Part shown: positions 40,330-52,509 of the stretch, one piece after another
Layout of the letters: the number at the start of each line of letters is the position of its first letter
How positions within the stretch are numbered: position 1 is the stretch's first letter
Assembly (NCBI GenBank): GCA_963555705.1
Contig: OY743182.1
Location: forward strand, 51,340,592-51,404,591
Source of the DNA: Ligustrum vulgare
Lineage: Eukaryota; Streptophyta; Magnoliopsida; Lamiales; Oleaceae
Direction of reading: 5' to 3'
Length of the DNA: 64,000 nucleotides
Position numbers and translations under genes: made by a program
The notes under the pieces: model-generated
The model's database searches: none
The model's input: the letters and a program-made list of their open reading frames with translations, nothing else
Told to the model about the DNA's origin: nothing

Positions 40330-41463
40330 CTCTGATGCTGATCACTGTAATCTTTGAGTCATCGTATTCCAATCTCAGTAACCAATTTCTTGAATGTGGA
40401 TGTTGACAATACATTTGTAAATAAATCAGCTACATTGTCACTTGAGCGAATTTGTTGAATATTGATATCCCCAGTTTTCTAAAGCTCCTGCGTGTAGAAG
40501 AACTTTGGAGAGATATGCTTTGTTTTGTCTCCTTTGATGAAGTCTCCTTTGAGTTGTGCAATACAAGATGCATTGTCTTCATACAAAATTGTTGGACTGT
40601 CTCTAGTTGAAGTTAATCCACATGATGCTTGGATATGATGGGTCATGTTCCTCAACCATACACATTCTCAACTTGTATCGTGGATTGCAATAATTTCTGA
40701 TTGCACTAAGATATGGTACTTCAGGGCCAAGAGTTTTTTCTCCATCTTCAAGTGGATGAAATGTATCTATTTTCACATCAAGTGATCGTACAACCATAGG
40801 GGATGTCAATGGATGTGCTTTATCCATATAAAAATGATTTAAGACTTTTTCTGTATACGAAGATTTATGAACAAATAATCCTTCTGGGAAATACTCAATT
40901 TGCAACCCAAGAAAAAATTTAGTTTTTCCCAAATCTTTTATCTCAAATTCATTCTTTAAATAATCTACAGTTTTATTGAGCTCTTCAGGAGTTCCAATCA
41001 GATTTAAATCATCCACATATACTGCAATAATCACGAATCCACTATTTGTTTTCTTTATGAAAACACATGGGCAAATGTCATCATTTTTATAACCTTCCTT
41101 CACCAAATATTTGCTAAGACGATTATACCACATGCGTCCAGATTGTTTCAATCCATATAATGACCTTTACAATTTAATAGAGAACATATTTTTGGGGTAT
41201 GTGTCATTTGCTTTTGACATTTTTAGTCATTCAGAGACTTTCATGTATATGTCACTATCAAGTGAACCATATAGATAGGCAGTAACTACATCCATAAAGC
41301 GCATATCAAGCATTTGTGACATAGTCAAACTAATTAAGAATCTAAAAGTGATAGTATCCATTATAAGAGAATACGTTTCCTCATAATCAATTCCTAGTCT
41401 TTGAGAAAAATCTTGAGCTACAAGTCGAGCTTTGTATCTTGTAACCTCATTATTTTCATTCAT
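40330..41463 (-). pseudogene. Copia reverse transcriptase / RNase H
   Basis: 41463-41227 encodes YKARLVAQDFSQRLGIDYEE; 41151-40603 encodes GFVIIAVYVDDLNLIGT with the catalytic YVDD intact, and KDLGKTKFFLGLQIEY. RNase H sequence (ILYEDNASCIAQLKGD, DNVADLFT) continues to about 40340 in shifted frames. Confidence 0.85.
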
Positions 41464-41927
41464 CTTCCTTAAAAAAAACCCATATGTATCCTATAGGGTT
41501 TACATTTTCAGGTATTCGAATTATAGGTCCGAATACTTTTCCTTTCTTTAAGGAATTTAACTCCGCTTATATGGCTTCTTTCCATTTTGGCCAATCATTT
41601 CTATGCTGACAGTCTTTCACAGACAGTGGTTCAGGATCCTCATCTTTCATTTTCAAGAGTCACATTAAAGGCGAAAATGTCATCTATGACAATAGTATTT
41701 CTTTCACATAATTTATGAGATACTAAATAATTTATTGAAATCTCATTATTTTCGGATACTTATGGTTCTACAAGAACCATATTCTCAATATCTGATTGAT
41801 CAATTTTTTCCAATACTACTTCATCTGAAGTTTTTGGTTGGTTTCTCTTGTACTTTTCTTTTTCGAGGTACGGTGTCTTTATCACCAACTGGTCGACCAC
41901 GCTTCTGGGGTATTTGAGATTCATTTG

Positions 41928-42722
41928 CTACAACAGATTGTCATTCAAGGACATCAATTTGTGCATGAATATTTTCTGCTGTATATGTGACTTTGTCACT
42001 CTTGTATCAACAAATACATCGGGTAATTGATTTGCAACTCTTTGCAAGTGAATTATTTTTCCAACCTCTTGCTCACATTGATTGCTGAGGGGATCGAATG
42101 AGGCATGGTTGTTTCTTTCCACAAAATTTTACCTTGTTTTTCAGGATGTAGTTTTGTTCCTCTCAAGGTCGGGAAAGTCATTTTGTCAAAATGACAATCT
42201 GCAAAATGTATAGTAAATAGGTCACCTGTTAAAGGTTCAAGATACCATATTATTGATGGTGAATCAAAACCAACATAAATTCCAAGTCTTCGTTGGGGAC
42301 CCATTTTGATACGTTGTGGGAGTGAAATTGGGATTTGGATGGCACAACCAAAAACTCGTAAGTGAGAAATATTAGGCTCATGAGCAATTGCAAGTTGCAA
42401 AGAAGAATATTGATAATATGCAGTTGGTCTTAAACGAACCAATGATGCAGCATGTAACCCCAAATAGAAGTTGGAAGTTTTGTTTTCATGAGTAATGATC
42501 TAGCAATTAATTGTAGACGTTTGATAAACGACTTAGTTGATTCATTTTGTGTATGGACGTGAGCAACCAAATGTTCAACCTTAATTCCAATTGACATTGA
42601 ATAATCATTGAATATCTGTGACCTAAACTCACTAGCATTATCAAGACGAATTGTCTTGATTGAGTAATCAAGGAATTTAGTTCGTAATTTTATAATTTGA
42701 GCAAGTAGTCTTGCAAAGTATA
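41928..42722 (-). pseudogene. Copia integrase C-terminal part
   Basis: Resumes from the CACTA junction with FARLLAQIIKLRTKF, includes KTIRLDNASEF and then HLRVFGC, and continues to MGPQRRLGIYVGFDSPSI. Stops and a frameshift near 42463 break it. The reading frame across the CACTA gap joins naturally at Asn-Val-Tyr-Phe. Confidence 0.75.
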
Positions 42723-44719
42723 CACTACAAAGAAATAGTCCAGTAGTGACAATTTAATATTGTGAGAGTCATAAGTGTCACAAAAAAAATTGGCGGCTTA
42801 AAGAAGTGTGTATATCTTCGGTGTCAGAAAATAAATTGTGACGCTTGTAGGCGTCTCTAAAATTTGTGACGCTTTCAACGTCACTAATAAATTGTGACAC
42901 TTGTAAGCGTCGCTAAAATTTGTGAAGCTGTCCATTGTCACTAAATATTTTGACATTTGGAAGCGTCACTAATAAATTGTTTCAAGTGTCACTATTACAT
43001 GGAATATTAAATGCACTTTAGTGACTCCTCCAAATATCACTGTTTCGAGCATATACAAGTGTCACTATTTTTCCTTATGCGTTTAGCGACATGTAAAATT
43101 GTCACTAATATATATATAATTTTTTTATACCAAAAAAAAAAAAAAAAACTATTGTTGAATATTAAATTAAACGATCCACAATATAGCATAAATGATCTAG
43201 AATACATCACCAATTCACAACAAAAATTCATGATAATCTACACAAAATCTCACCAATATACACAATTAACATGCTACCACAGAAAAATTTTACACCATAT
43301 GTTCCATGCTACACAAAAACATGATTAACATATCATCAACAAAAGAAAGTACTTAATTGCTCAAGTATCACGGTATAGCGAACCTCTACATAATATCTAA
43401 AACAATAAAAATTATATTCTTAAACATGATCTAAAGATTTCACTTAACTAAACCTCAAAATGATTACATTCTTCCTCTTGCTCTCAATCATTAGCACCAC
43501 TTCCATTGGGTGGTGAAGAATTGTATACTTCATTCTCATTCAAACCATGAGAATCCTAAAAAATAATAAATAACAATAAGTAGTTATAATTCTTATATAT
43601 TCCATCAAAATAAAAAATTAAATCAAATTAGCATAATAAGTGAGATTTTTCCAAGTTATATATAAGCATAATAATTCTTATATATTCTAATTCACAACTT
43701 CTTGATTTATGCATGATTTAGTCCCCATAAAATCCAAAACACAGCAAACTTTGGAAACATAACCACAAAACCACAAAATCCCCAAAATGATGAACATTTT
43801 TTTTTTTTGAACCTCAAAATGATGTTAAAAAAAATTTGCTAACGTTCAGCCTTCATTTTTCTTAGCCCTCTTAACTAAATATTTGCAGATGAACAACAAT
43901 TCCTTCCAAGCATTTAATATTATGAGAAGTAGAAAATTGGCAGAGAAATTACTGAAAGAAAAGTAATAATTTCATCTTGAAATTCAAATTGCTAGACAAA
44001 TGTTCTTTTTATAGTTGTTGAGGTTGGATGCTTGAGTAAAAGTCTCATGGATGGAAACAAAACATGATCGATTGACCATTCATGCAGGGCCCAAGCATTT
44101 TTAGACTCCAAAAGTAGTTTCAAGTCAAATTCCCATGCGTTAATCATTTATCATGCACCGAATATATACAAGCAAAATTATATTAATATCCATCCATAAA
44201 AAGAGAAGCTGAGAGACATAAGAGAAAATTGGGTAAATGCTTCCAAATTATATTAGATACCAGATGTGATGAATCCAGATCTTTAAGAAATTATTAAAAA
44301 ATTCGTACATGAACCCAGATGTTATGAATCCATATCTTTTAACTGATCTAATATCATAGATCACAGTCTAATCTCACACAAATTCAAGTAAAATTTCTCA
44401 ACACTAACAAGTTAATTTCATATCCAAAATATATATATATATATATAAATTAATCAGTAGCAATTGTTACTAATAAGTCATTTTCCAAGAGTCTTACCAA
44501 AACTTCAGCACTTGCAAAGTTACATCTTCAGCTAATGTGTGTGGACTCACCTGGAAGTTAATTAACAGTATTTAGTCAATTAGAAATTTTTATATGAAAG
44601 GATTAAAAAGGCAAAAAAATTGCAGAACCAATTTCATAATCTGACTATTCAGTGGATAATTGGTCACAATTCTTTCTTCTCTTGCTTGGTCCCGACACAA
44701 TAGTTCACTATTTGTCAGT

Positions 44720-45568
44720 GTTCTAAAATGCGAGAATAAACACCGCTTAGGCACGCATTAGCTTAATGCTTGAGGAAAATGCTTTGCATTACCCATATGC
44801 GCGAAATAATGCTTTTTACTGAACATAAATCGAAAAAATCGGTGATTAATAGTTAAGAAGCAATAATAAATCGTTACTTTTGCAATACAATCAGTTAGAA
44901 ACCAATTAAACCAGTTCTTTTTAATAAATAAAAAAATATATTCAAGGGCTGCATATAAACATATGCAATCATTTTGCAAACTTAATTCAACTTACCACCG
45001 AACAACCCCTATATAAGGGTAATAGGTGTTCCCATCCTACATCAACATCCGATGTGGGATGGAAACTGATAGGCTTCTTATTTCTTGTTTTCTTTTTAAA
45101 TTGCTTTGCTTCCTTTTTTTTATTTTTTTTACTTATCATTATTTGTTTGACTTTTCTCTCCAAACTATTATTTAAATATTATTTTTCTTATTTTATAAGG
45201 ATTAAAATATTTTGACATTTTGAAACAAATAGTATAATATAAATAAAATTATCAACCATAAATTACTATTTTTTTGAGTTAGCAATTCTAAAATTAAAGA
45301 AAATTATTTATGTATTTTATATTATTTGTGTATTTAGTTTTTATGTAATAAAATCTATTTTTCATATAAAATTTTATTTAATGTCTTAAAATTAATTAAA
45401 ATATTATTAAAAATACAAAACGCATTATGACGACTATTCTTTGCATTGTAAAATATTATTAAAAATACAAAACGTATTATGACGACTATTCTTTGCATTG
45501 ACACACCTAAACTTGTGATTCTTGATTCTCGATCTTGACGCATCGCAACGCATTACGCATTTTAGAAC
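44720..45568. mobile_element. Foldback element with GTTCTAAAATGCG ends
   Basis: GTTCTAAAATGCG at 44720-44732 and its exact reverse complement at 45556-45568, inside the CACTA element. The termini resemble those of the element at 3757-3920. A 52-bp tandem duplication lies at 45398-45501. No coding sequence; no target duplication found. Confidence 0.55.
45398..45501. repeat. 52-bp tandem duplication
   Basis: Two adjacent copies of AAAATATTATTAAAAATACA... differing at one site (GCATTATG versus GTATTATG). Confidence 0.9.
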
Positions 45569-47490
45569 CTTGCTATTTGTACAATTCACATTTTATTTAA
45601 AAATGTCCTGTAAGAGTGATCAGCCTCAGTTTTCTAATGGAGAGCTACTTGAATAAAATGGAAAATAGTTAGTATAGTAACTCTAATTGGAAGAGACCAT
45701 ACCATTCTGGACGTACTCCCTCCCACAACCACCAGTCTATTTCCAAACTCCATTTTAAACAAATTTTCTGAGTAAACCTTCTTTTTCCCCATTCATATGA
45801 CTAAAAAAATATCAAATCCCAATATTAAAGGTAAAGAATAATCATGACATCTCACATTTATTACCACAACGTTAGTCAACAATATTTTCATCAAACTCAT
45901 TTTGAATTGAAAAATAGATAAAATCAGATTTCTCACGAAAAAGTCATATAAAACTGAGATCGCTAAGATACGAAATTAAATACCTTCTGGCTATATATTT
46001 AGTGCATTGAACAGACTTCCATAATCATATATTCATGAATTAAAAACATACCAATGAAATGAACACAAATCACCCAAGAACAACCAAGCCACCTTTTCTA
46101 ATCCTTAACAGCTTTATTATCTTAACTACTACTAAAAGCTCAATATTTTATAAGTTTAAAAACGGTCAGAAACTACTGTACTTGCAAAATTGCATACGAA
46201 GACACTAATGTTAAAATAAAACAAGGCTACAAATCAACAAAAAAGAGATGAAATTGAGACTTACACACTGCCGAAATTGCTTTATATTTTAAGGTATTCC
46301 AGTTACAACCATTGTAAAATAAAAACAAACTCTTACGAAAGCCCATTGAGTCAAACATGAAAAGATGACTGAAATAAAGAAGAAAACCTAGAAAACAAGC
46401 TTTCGAGAACAATTGGGGAAGATCAAAAAATGAGCATCGAAACCCTACAATGAGAATTTTTGGAACAAAGCTGACGATATCAAGATCTGTAACGATTGGA
46501 AAAAGAAAATACTTCCTTAAATTCGATTAAAAAATGCCCAAATAAAAACTACCAAAAACCTAGTGAAAGACGACTGTCAAAGGAGAAAGGAATACATACA
46601 ATTTTTCGGACTAAAATACGAACAAATTCCCGAGCAATGGAACCAAAAATCAAACCAAATAACTCTGGTCTTCAGGAAGATCCCCTTTCGATACTCAAAC
46701 CAAACATCAATATCACCAACAGCCAAATAAAATAAAATAATAAAAAAAGGAATACAAAATACTGGAAGGAAAAAAAAAAAAAAAAGCAATCAAGAAATCG
46801 TTTACTGCCACACCACCACAAGTCCATCTGCTATATTGGAGAAGACAATCGCATCTGCTTCTTCAGTTTTGACCCAGTGAATAATAGATTTGAACCACAA
46901 AATACACAAGAAACACAAAAATATTTAATTTAGAATCTTACCTTTCACTCTCCATTGAGGAATCTTTTTTTCAATCTTGACCCGCTGCCCCACTTTCATT
47001 GAATGGATTGTAAAGGAGAAGAGAATAAAGAAAGAGGGAGGGAGGGAGACTGGTGCAGAAATTTTTGGGAAGTTTGGCGTAATTTGAAGAATTTGAGTTG
47101 AGTTTTGAAGAATTTGAATGGATGACGAATTTAGGATTGGAGGGAGCGAGTTACAATTTCGCGCTTTAGAGAAATAAGCAAAAATTGTGATGTTTGGATA
47201 GTGAGGGTTTTAAATGTCACCTAATTATAAATAAATTATTTTTTTAATTATTTTTTGTATGGATATAATTATTTGTGACGCTTGGAACCCTCATAATATT
47301 TAGTAACGATTTTAAGTGTCACTAAATTACAAATAAATTATATTTTTAATTATTTTTATATGAATATAATTATTTACGACACTTCAAACCATCACAATAT
47401 TTAGTTATGTTTTCAAGCGTCACAAAAGTTGTGACAGTTGCATCACGCGTAGCAAAATATATGTCACTACTAGACATTTTTGTTGTAATT

Positions 47491-48275
47491 ACATTCCTAG
47501 TGGAAAATAGGAAAACATGGGACCGTGTAGTAGATGAATCAATCAAAACCATAAAATATTGAAATGGTCCACATGGTGGGTGTGTTGGCCCACACATATC
47601 TCCATGAATTCTTTCCAAGAAAGTTGGAGATTCAATATTGACTTTTGTAGTTGAAGATATAATGACCAACTTGCTTTGCGAATAAGAAACACATAGGTAA
47701 TCATTAGGTAAAAGAATCTTTTGGTTCCTTAGAGGATGTCCATATGAGTTGTTAATTATTCGACCCATTATTATTGCTCCTGGATGTCCAAGTGTATCAT
47801 GTCAAAGTATAAAACTTTTTGGATCAACGAACTTCGGGTTCAGGATAATATTTGATTCAATCATCTTTATAGATGTATACTACATACCACAAGGGAGTGT
47901 AAGAAGTTTTTCTTTTATCTGCTTCTAGCCAGATATAAAAGAAGTCATGCAAAGATATTCTACATTATTTTCTTTCATCGTCTTAATGCGATATCTGTTG
48001 CAGCGAATATCTTTAAAATTAAGCAAATTTCTTTTGGATTTGCTAGAGTAAAGTGCATCGTCAATATGTAATTTTGTATTATTTGATAAAATAATACAAG
48101 CTCTTCTGGAGACTTCAACAATTTTTGATGCACCTGATATTGTATTAATATTATTCTCTGATAATGTTAAGTTCAAGAAATAGTTTTTATCTTGAAGAAT
48201 AGTGTGTATAGTTGAACTATCGACTAAACGGATATCCTGATAATTCATCCTGAATTTATAAACATAACAAAACAA
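47491..48275 (-). pseudogene. Copia protease and integrase N-terminal part
   Basis: 48275-47925 encodes LVDSSTIHTILQDKNYF, corresponding to the protease region, and an LYSSKSKRNLLNFKDI stretch. 47768-47491 encodes HGDMCGPTHPPCGPFQYF and LIDSSTTRSHVFLFSTRNV, the integrase core up to the CACTA insertion. Confidence 0.75.
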
Positions 48276-48417
48276 ATATTATGGAATGTTGATTTCATAA
48301 AAAGAAATTAAACAACATTTTTAATCAACAAAAAAAATGTTTAATAATTTAAAATTTAAATGTCTCTAACTTTAAAAGAATAAGTAAAAACATAATTCAT
48401 TCTAACTTTTAAACAAC

Positions 48418-48435
48418 AATAACAACAACAACAAC

Positions 48436-48503
<68 letters not shown>
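48418..48503. repeat. (AAC/AAT)n microsatellite in Copia
   Basis: AAC units followed by some 22 AAT units, between gag and protease of the Copia element. Confidence 0.95.
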
Positions 48504-48504
<1 letters not shown>

Positions 48505-48599
48505 TACTTAGATACTGAAAGTTAAACTTCTTAAGTACACCGCCTCTAATTAAATGATCAATATTTCCATTTGGGTTAGCAAAGAAGTCAGAGATGTCT

Positions 48600-49558
48600 A
48601 AATGAGTCACATCAATTAGACCATCATAATCAACAAAATTTGTCTCTACTTTTTCTTTTCCCTTGATTGGTTTTTGATAGAGATCCACAAGATGCTTTGT
48701 CGTACGACAGGTACGTGCTCAATGACCTTTCATTCCACATCTAAAGCAAATTTCTTTATGCTCCTTTCTTGATATGCTATTTTTGTTTGCTTTGAACTTT
48801 TAAAATTGTTCCCATGTTGCTGATTGTTTTGCTGAAAATTTCATCCATAGTTTCTTCTACGTCCACATCCACGTTCACGTCCATGTCTGTGTCCGTGTCC
48901 GCATCCACGTTCACATTCATGTTTTGATATTGCATTTGCTTCAAGAAATGCAGTACCATATGCTTCAGACAATGGTACAGAACCAGTTGGACGTAACCCA
49001 TGATTTTTCATTAGCAATTCATTATTTTGTTCAGCTACAAGCAGACATGTTATAAGTTCAGTACCTCTTAAAACCACGTTCACGATATTACTGCTGCAGG
49101 AGCACATTTGAGGCATGAAAAGTGGAAAAAGTTTTTTCCAACATATCTTGACCAGTGATTTTTTCTCCACACAAATTTAATTTTGAACATATTCTGAACT
49201 GTTCAGAATTGTAGTCACTGACCGTTTTGAAATCCTGCAAACGGAGATGCATCTATTTATAGCGGGCTTTAGGGAGAATTACAGTCCTCTGGTGGTAAAA
49301 CCTTTCAGTCAAGTTTTTCCAAAGAATTTGTGGATCTTTCACATTGAGATATTCAACTTTTAATCCATCGTGAAGACAGTGACGAAGGAAGATAAGTGCT
49401 TTTGTATGATCCCACAGGGATTCTTTGTTTCCTTCTTTTATTGTCTCTCCCAGACCTTTCGAGACAAGGTGAATATCAGCATCTAGGACCTATGATAAAT
49501 AATTTGTGCCAAATATGTCAAGTGCAAAAAACTCGAGTTTAGCGATGTTGGCCATTTG
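48600..49558 (-). pseudogene. Copia gag, degraded
   Basis: Starts MANIAKLEFFALDIFG at about 49556, the usual start of this gag family, and ends with a zinc knuckle (ICFRCGMKGH near 48735) in which the codon after the His is a stop (TGA). Several other stops interrupt it. A repeated His/Arg/Gly- or Asp/Val-coding stretch lies at 48850-48915. Confidence 0.75.
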
Positions 49559-50542
49559 GATAAGTAGACAATAAGTCAAAAATAAAATTAATTTCGAAGA
49601 ATGTAATTAAACCACATAATAAATCAAGTCAACAACATCACATATGTTGTATCTTTTCCTTCAAGGATAAACATTATGACATATTCTTTGATATTTATGC
49701 TAGTTCAGAAGCATGTTGTATTTTTCTATTATTTCTTCAGTAAAAGGTCAATATTTTTTCTGAAATATTGACAATTATAACTTATACTCTTATAGAGCAA
49801 ATAATATTCTTTCTGGAATATTATAATGTTGTGCTACTTCAGGAGCAACAACAAATTATTTATGATAGTCATATTAATATTCTTCTGAAATATTAATTAT
49901 ACAGTTGCTCTACTTCAGGAGCAACAACGTAATGAACTATTAATTTAAAGGTAAAAAAAAAATTCAACAACAACCATAATATATAAATTAAACACATAAA
50001 TATGTAATATGCATGTAAATAATCAATTCGTATTCTGGAATGAGGAGGCATATATGGATTCTGAGAAAATTTGCACAAATTGAAATTGAATTGAATTCAA
50101 AGGGTGACTTTGAAATTTCAATTGAATTCGTTGGATTCAAGAAAATTGAATTTGAAATTCCTTTTTTTTTTTCTTTCGCACACATGCACTAATTCGGTGA
50201 TAAAAATTAGTATTCGAAAATTTATAAAAAAAAATTCATATACCACAAAATTAATTTTGTGCACATGATAGATGATTATGCATAAAAAATTGCCTTCTAG
50301 CTAATTTTTTTAGAGAATCATGTTGATAACGTGTTATGAACTAGAAAGAAAGAGAGAAAATAAAGAGACAAATGAACTTGTGTTTTATTAAAAACCAGAG
50401 CCCCATATATATAGGGGAATAATGGAATATACAAAGTAATTATAATTAGGGTTAAAGGGGTATGAATGTCATTCACTATATATATATATATGGTAAATAA
50501 TGAATACTGGTTGATATTTTTTAATCAATTTTAATTTTATTA

Positions 50543-52343
50543 TCTTTATCTTAATATCTTTTCTTTATGATATATAAAAGGAGACTACTTTGTAAATCCG
50601 TTTTCCCACCTCAATCCAGTTTCTAAAAATGGTGGAGTCGAGTTTTTAATTCCCATTTTGAATAAAACTAAATTTGTTTGAATTAGTTGGTAGTGTTAAT
50701 GATACGTGATAATTAATTTTGACAAGTATTTAATTTTTTAAAATAAATAATTACTTAAATTAATAATAGATGGTAACAAATTAATATATGATTATGTTCA
50801 TAGAACTTAAAAATTGTTAACCATCTATTTTCTACAAGTTCATAACAACTATTTAGAATTTTTAACTATCTTGATTAATTGCATAATTGTTAATAATCAC
50901 GGCACAATAGATATTAATTTAGTCTAAATAAATTAAATTGTTAATTACTTTGTTTAAATTTATATTATACTAATTATTATTTCTTTATTATAAGCACATA
51001 TTCATTTAGATTCTCACGTTTGAACGTATGATGTACTCCAGCAATAGCACACAATTTGGGAGTGAAGTTGCAGTCAGACAGAGGTCGAATAGGAGTACAA
51101 TCGAATCGAGCAACCTACAAAAGAGTAAGTTGTGGATCAACGTACCTTTCTTCTTCATTTCTAACTACTTTGTGTTATCCAGTTTTCTCAACTTCGTTTC
51201 TCGTTTTTACTGATTCCTTTGACGTATAGGCTCAGCTATGGAAGGTATATACACATTCGTGAATGATCTCGATATGAATACAACTGAATGGAATGAAAAA
51301 TTGTAAAAAATAATTTTTTAAAGAATGTGTGATTGAGAATGAATATTCAGAAAAAATTGATTCTTGAAAAATCAATTCCATATGGGTAAGTGATAAAGTA
51401 TTATGTCTTGTGGGTTAAACAACCGCGCATCTTTTATGAATCGAGATGCATAGATGATTTCTTAGTATATAAAGTTAAATGTATTTACGATATACATTCG
51501 TTAAAATTTAATTAAAACTGATATTTGTTCAATAAATTTAAATATCAAATATTGTAATAAGATATTTAGTATCAATTCTAATAGTACTATTCGGAAAGTG
51601 ATAAATTATTTGTGATGATCTAGAAATTATATTTTGAAATTATTAATATTTTTGAAAAGATTAATTATATCAATAATCATTAAAACTAAATACTTATGCA
51701 AATGGTCATTGATTTTTTTTCCTAATTAGTAAGTTATTTAAGTTTCTAACCATTATAATTGTGGCAACATAGCAAAAATTAAAAAAATATATAAAAAAAA
51801 AAATTGCCCATATTAGGTACACTTTATTCAAATCCTCATTTTTTTAAAACTCATTTTCAACTAACATTCTATTAATAAAATGATCTACATATAAATTGAA
51901 AAAAAAAAATTCATACTTTTTAACAGCTCATCGTACCAAAATTTACTGCTACAAAATACATTAATTGAAATAATGAGTCTCAAACAGGTGCTTAAGTATA
52001 CATTCTCCAGAAAATCATTATTATAAAACTCAATTTGTAGATAACGAGGGCTCAAATGAGGACTAAATATGCTCATGAGAGAAAAACTTAATACATAAAG
52101 GGAGAGCACTTCCCAAAAATAGATAATGAAAGAGGATGAAATATGAACATTCATCAATTTATTTTATTTTTATTTTTCTTTTTCGTTTTAATAAAATTCT
52201 GAGTGTATATCACAGATATATATCATTTTTTTTTACTTATTACAAATTCTATTTAAATGTAATTTTTCTTTTCCATTTTAAATTTTAAATCAATTCAAAT
52301 TATAATATTTAAAGAAATTCCTGGAACGATAAACATACAAACC

Positions 52344-52384
<41 letters not shown>

Positions 52385-52509
52385 AAGGTGTATGTAATGT
52401 ACCATTTTGTAATTAATCGTCTTCATTCGTTTCTCATTTTTAATTAAATAAATACTAATTTCATATATTAACATATAAATAATCGTGCATAACACGGGTG
52501 TAACACTAG
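50543..52509 (+). mobile_element. Helitron body with a second 5'-like terminus
   Basis: A|TCTTTATCTTAATATCTT at 50543, followed by TTTATGATATATAAAAGGAG, resembles the left terminus at 39965 (TCTTTATCATATATAAAGAG). This stretch to the shared CTAG end at 52509 would be a 1.97-kb Helitron by itself. It is AT-rich with no gene, and has an A-run of about 36 at 52346-52381. Confidence 0.55.

Larger units (their letters stand above)
42723..47490. mobile_element. CACTA (En/Spm-type) element in Copia integrase
   Basis: The left end is CACTACAAAGAAATAG and the right end, reversed, AATTACAACAAAAATG, a decayed CACTACAA terminus. Both subterminal regions (42750-43090 and 47190-47465) carry many copies of a GTGACGCTT...GCGTCAC motif in both directions, the binding-site arrays typical of this superfamily. 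A minus-strand stretch at 43490-43556 (DSHGLNENEVYNSSPPNG) may be the end of a transposase-related gene. About 4.8 kb, without an intact transposase. Confidence 0.75.
39992..50492 (-). mobile_element. Copia retrotransposon inside the Helitron
   Basis: Short LTRs (39992-40130 and 50332-50492) share AACCAGTGCCCCATATATAT-like sequence. A purine tract (minus-strand CAAGGGGGAG, 40131-40140) adjoins the left LTR, and the right LTR is followed on the minus strand by ACACGTTATCAACATGATT, a primer-binding context known in some Copia lineages. Gag, protease, integrase, reverse transcriptase and RNase H follow in Copia order on the minus strand, with many stops. Both outer LTR ends are trimmed where Helitron-like sequence begins. 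A CACTA element splits the integrase. Confidence 0.85.
39965..52509 (+). mobile_element. Helitron of about 12.5 kb carrying a Copia element
   Basis: The left end is A|TCTTTATAATATATC and the right end ACACTAG|T, preceded by a short hairpin CGTGCATAACACG. Insertion between A and T, a TC start, a CTAG end and a near-terminal hairpin are the marks of plant Helitrons. The RLK1-side paralogue has the empty site AAAAATTGATGAAATG (about 17406-17421). No RepHel gene is seen, so it is non-autonomous. A second Helitron-like 5' end lies at 50543, which suggests that the original element was about 2 kb and gained the rest at its 5' side. Confidence 0.75.
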
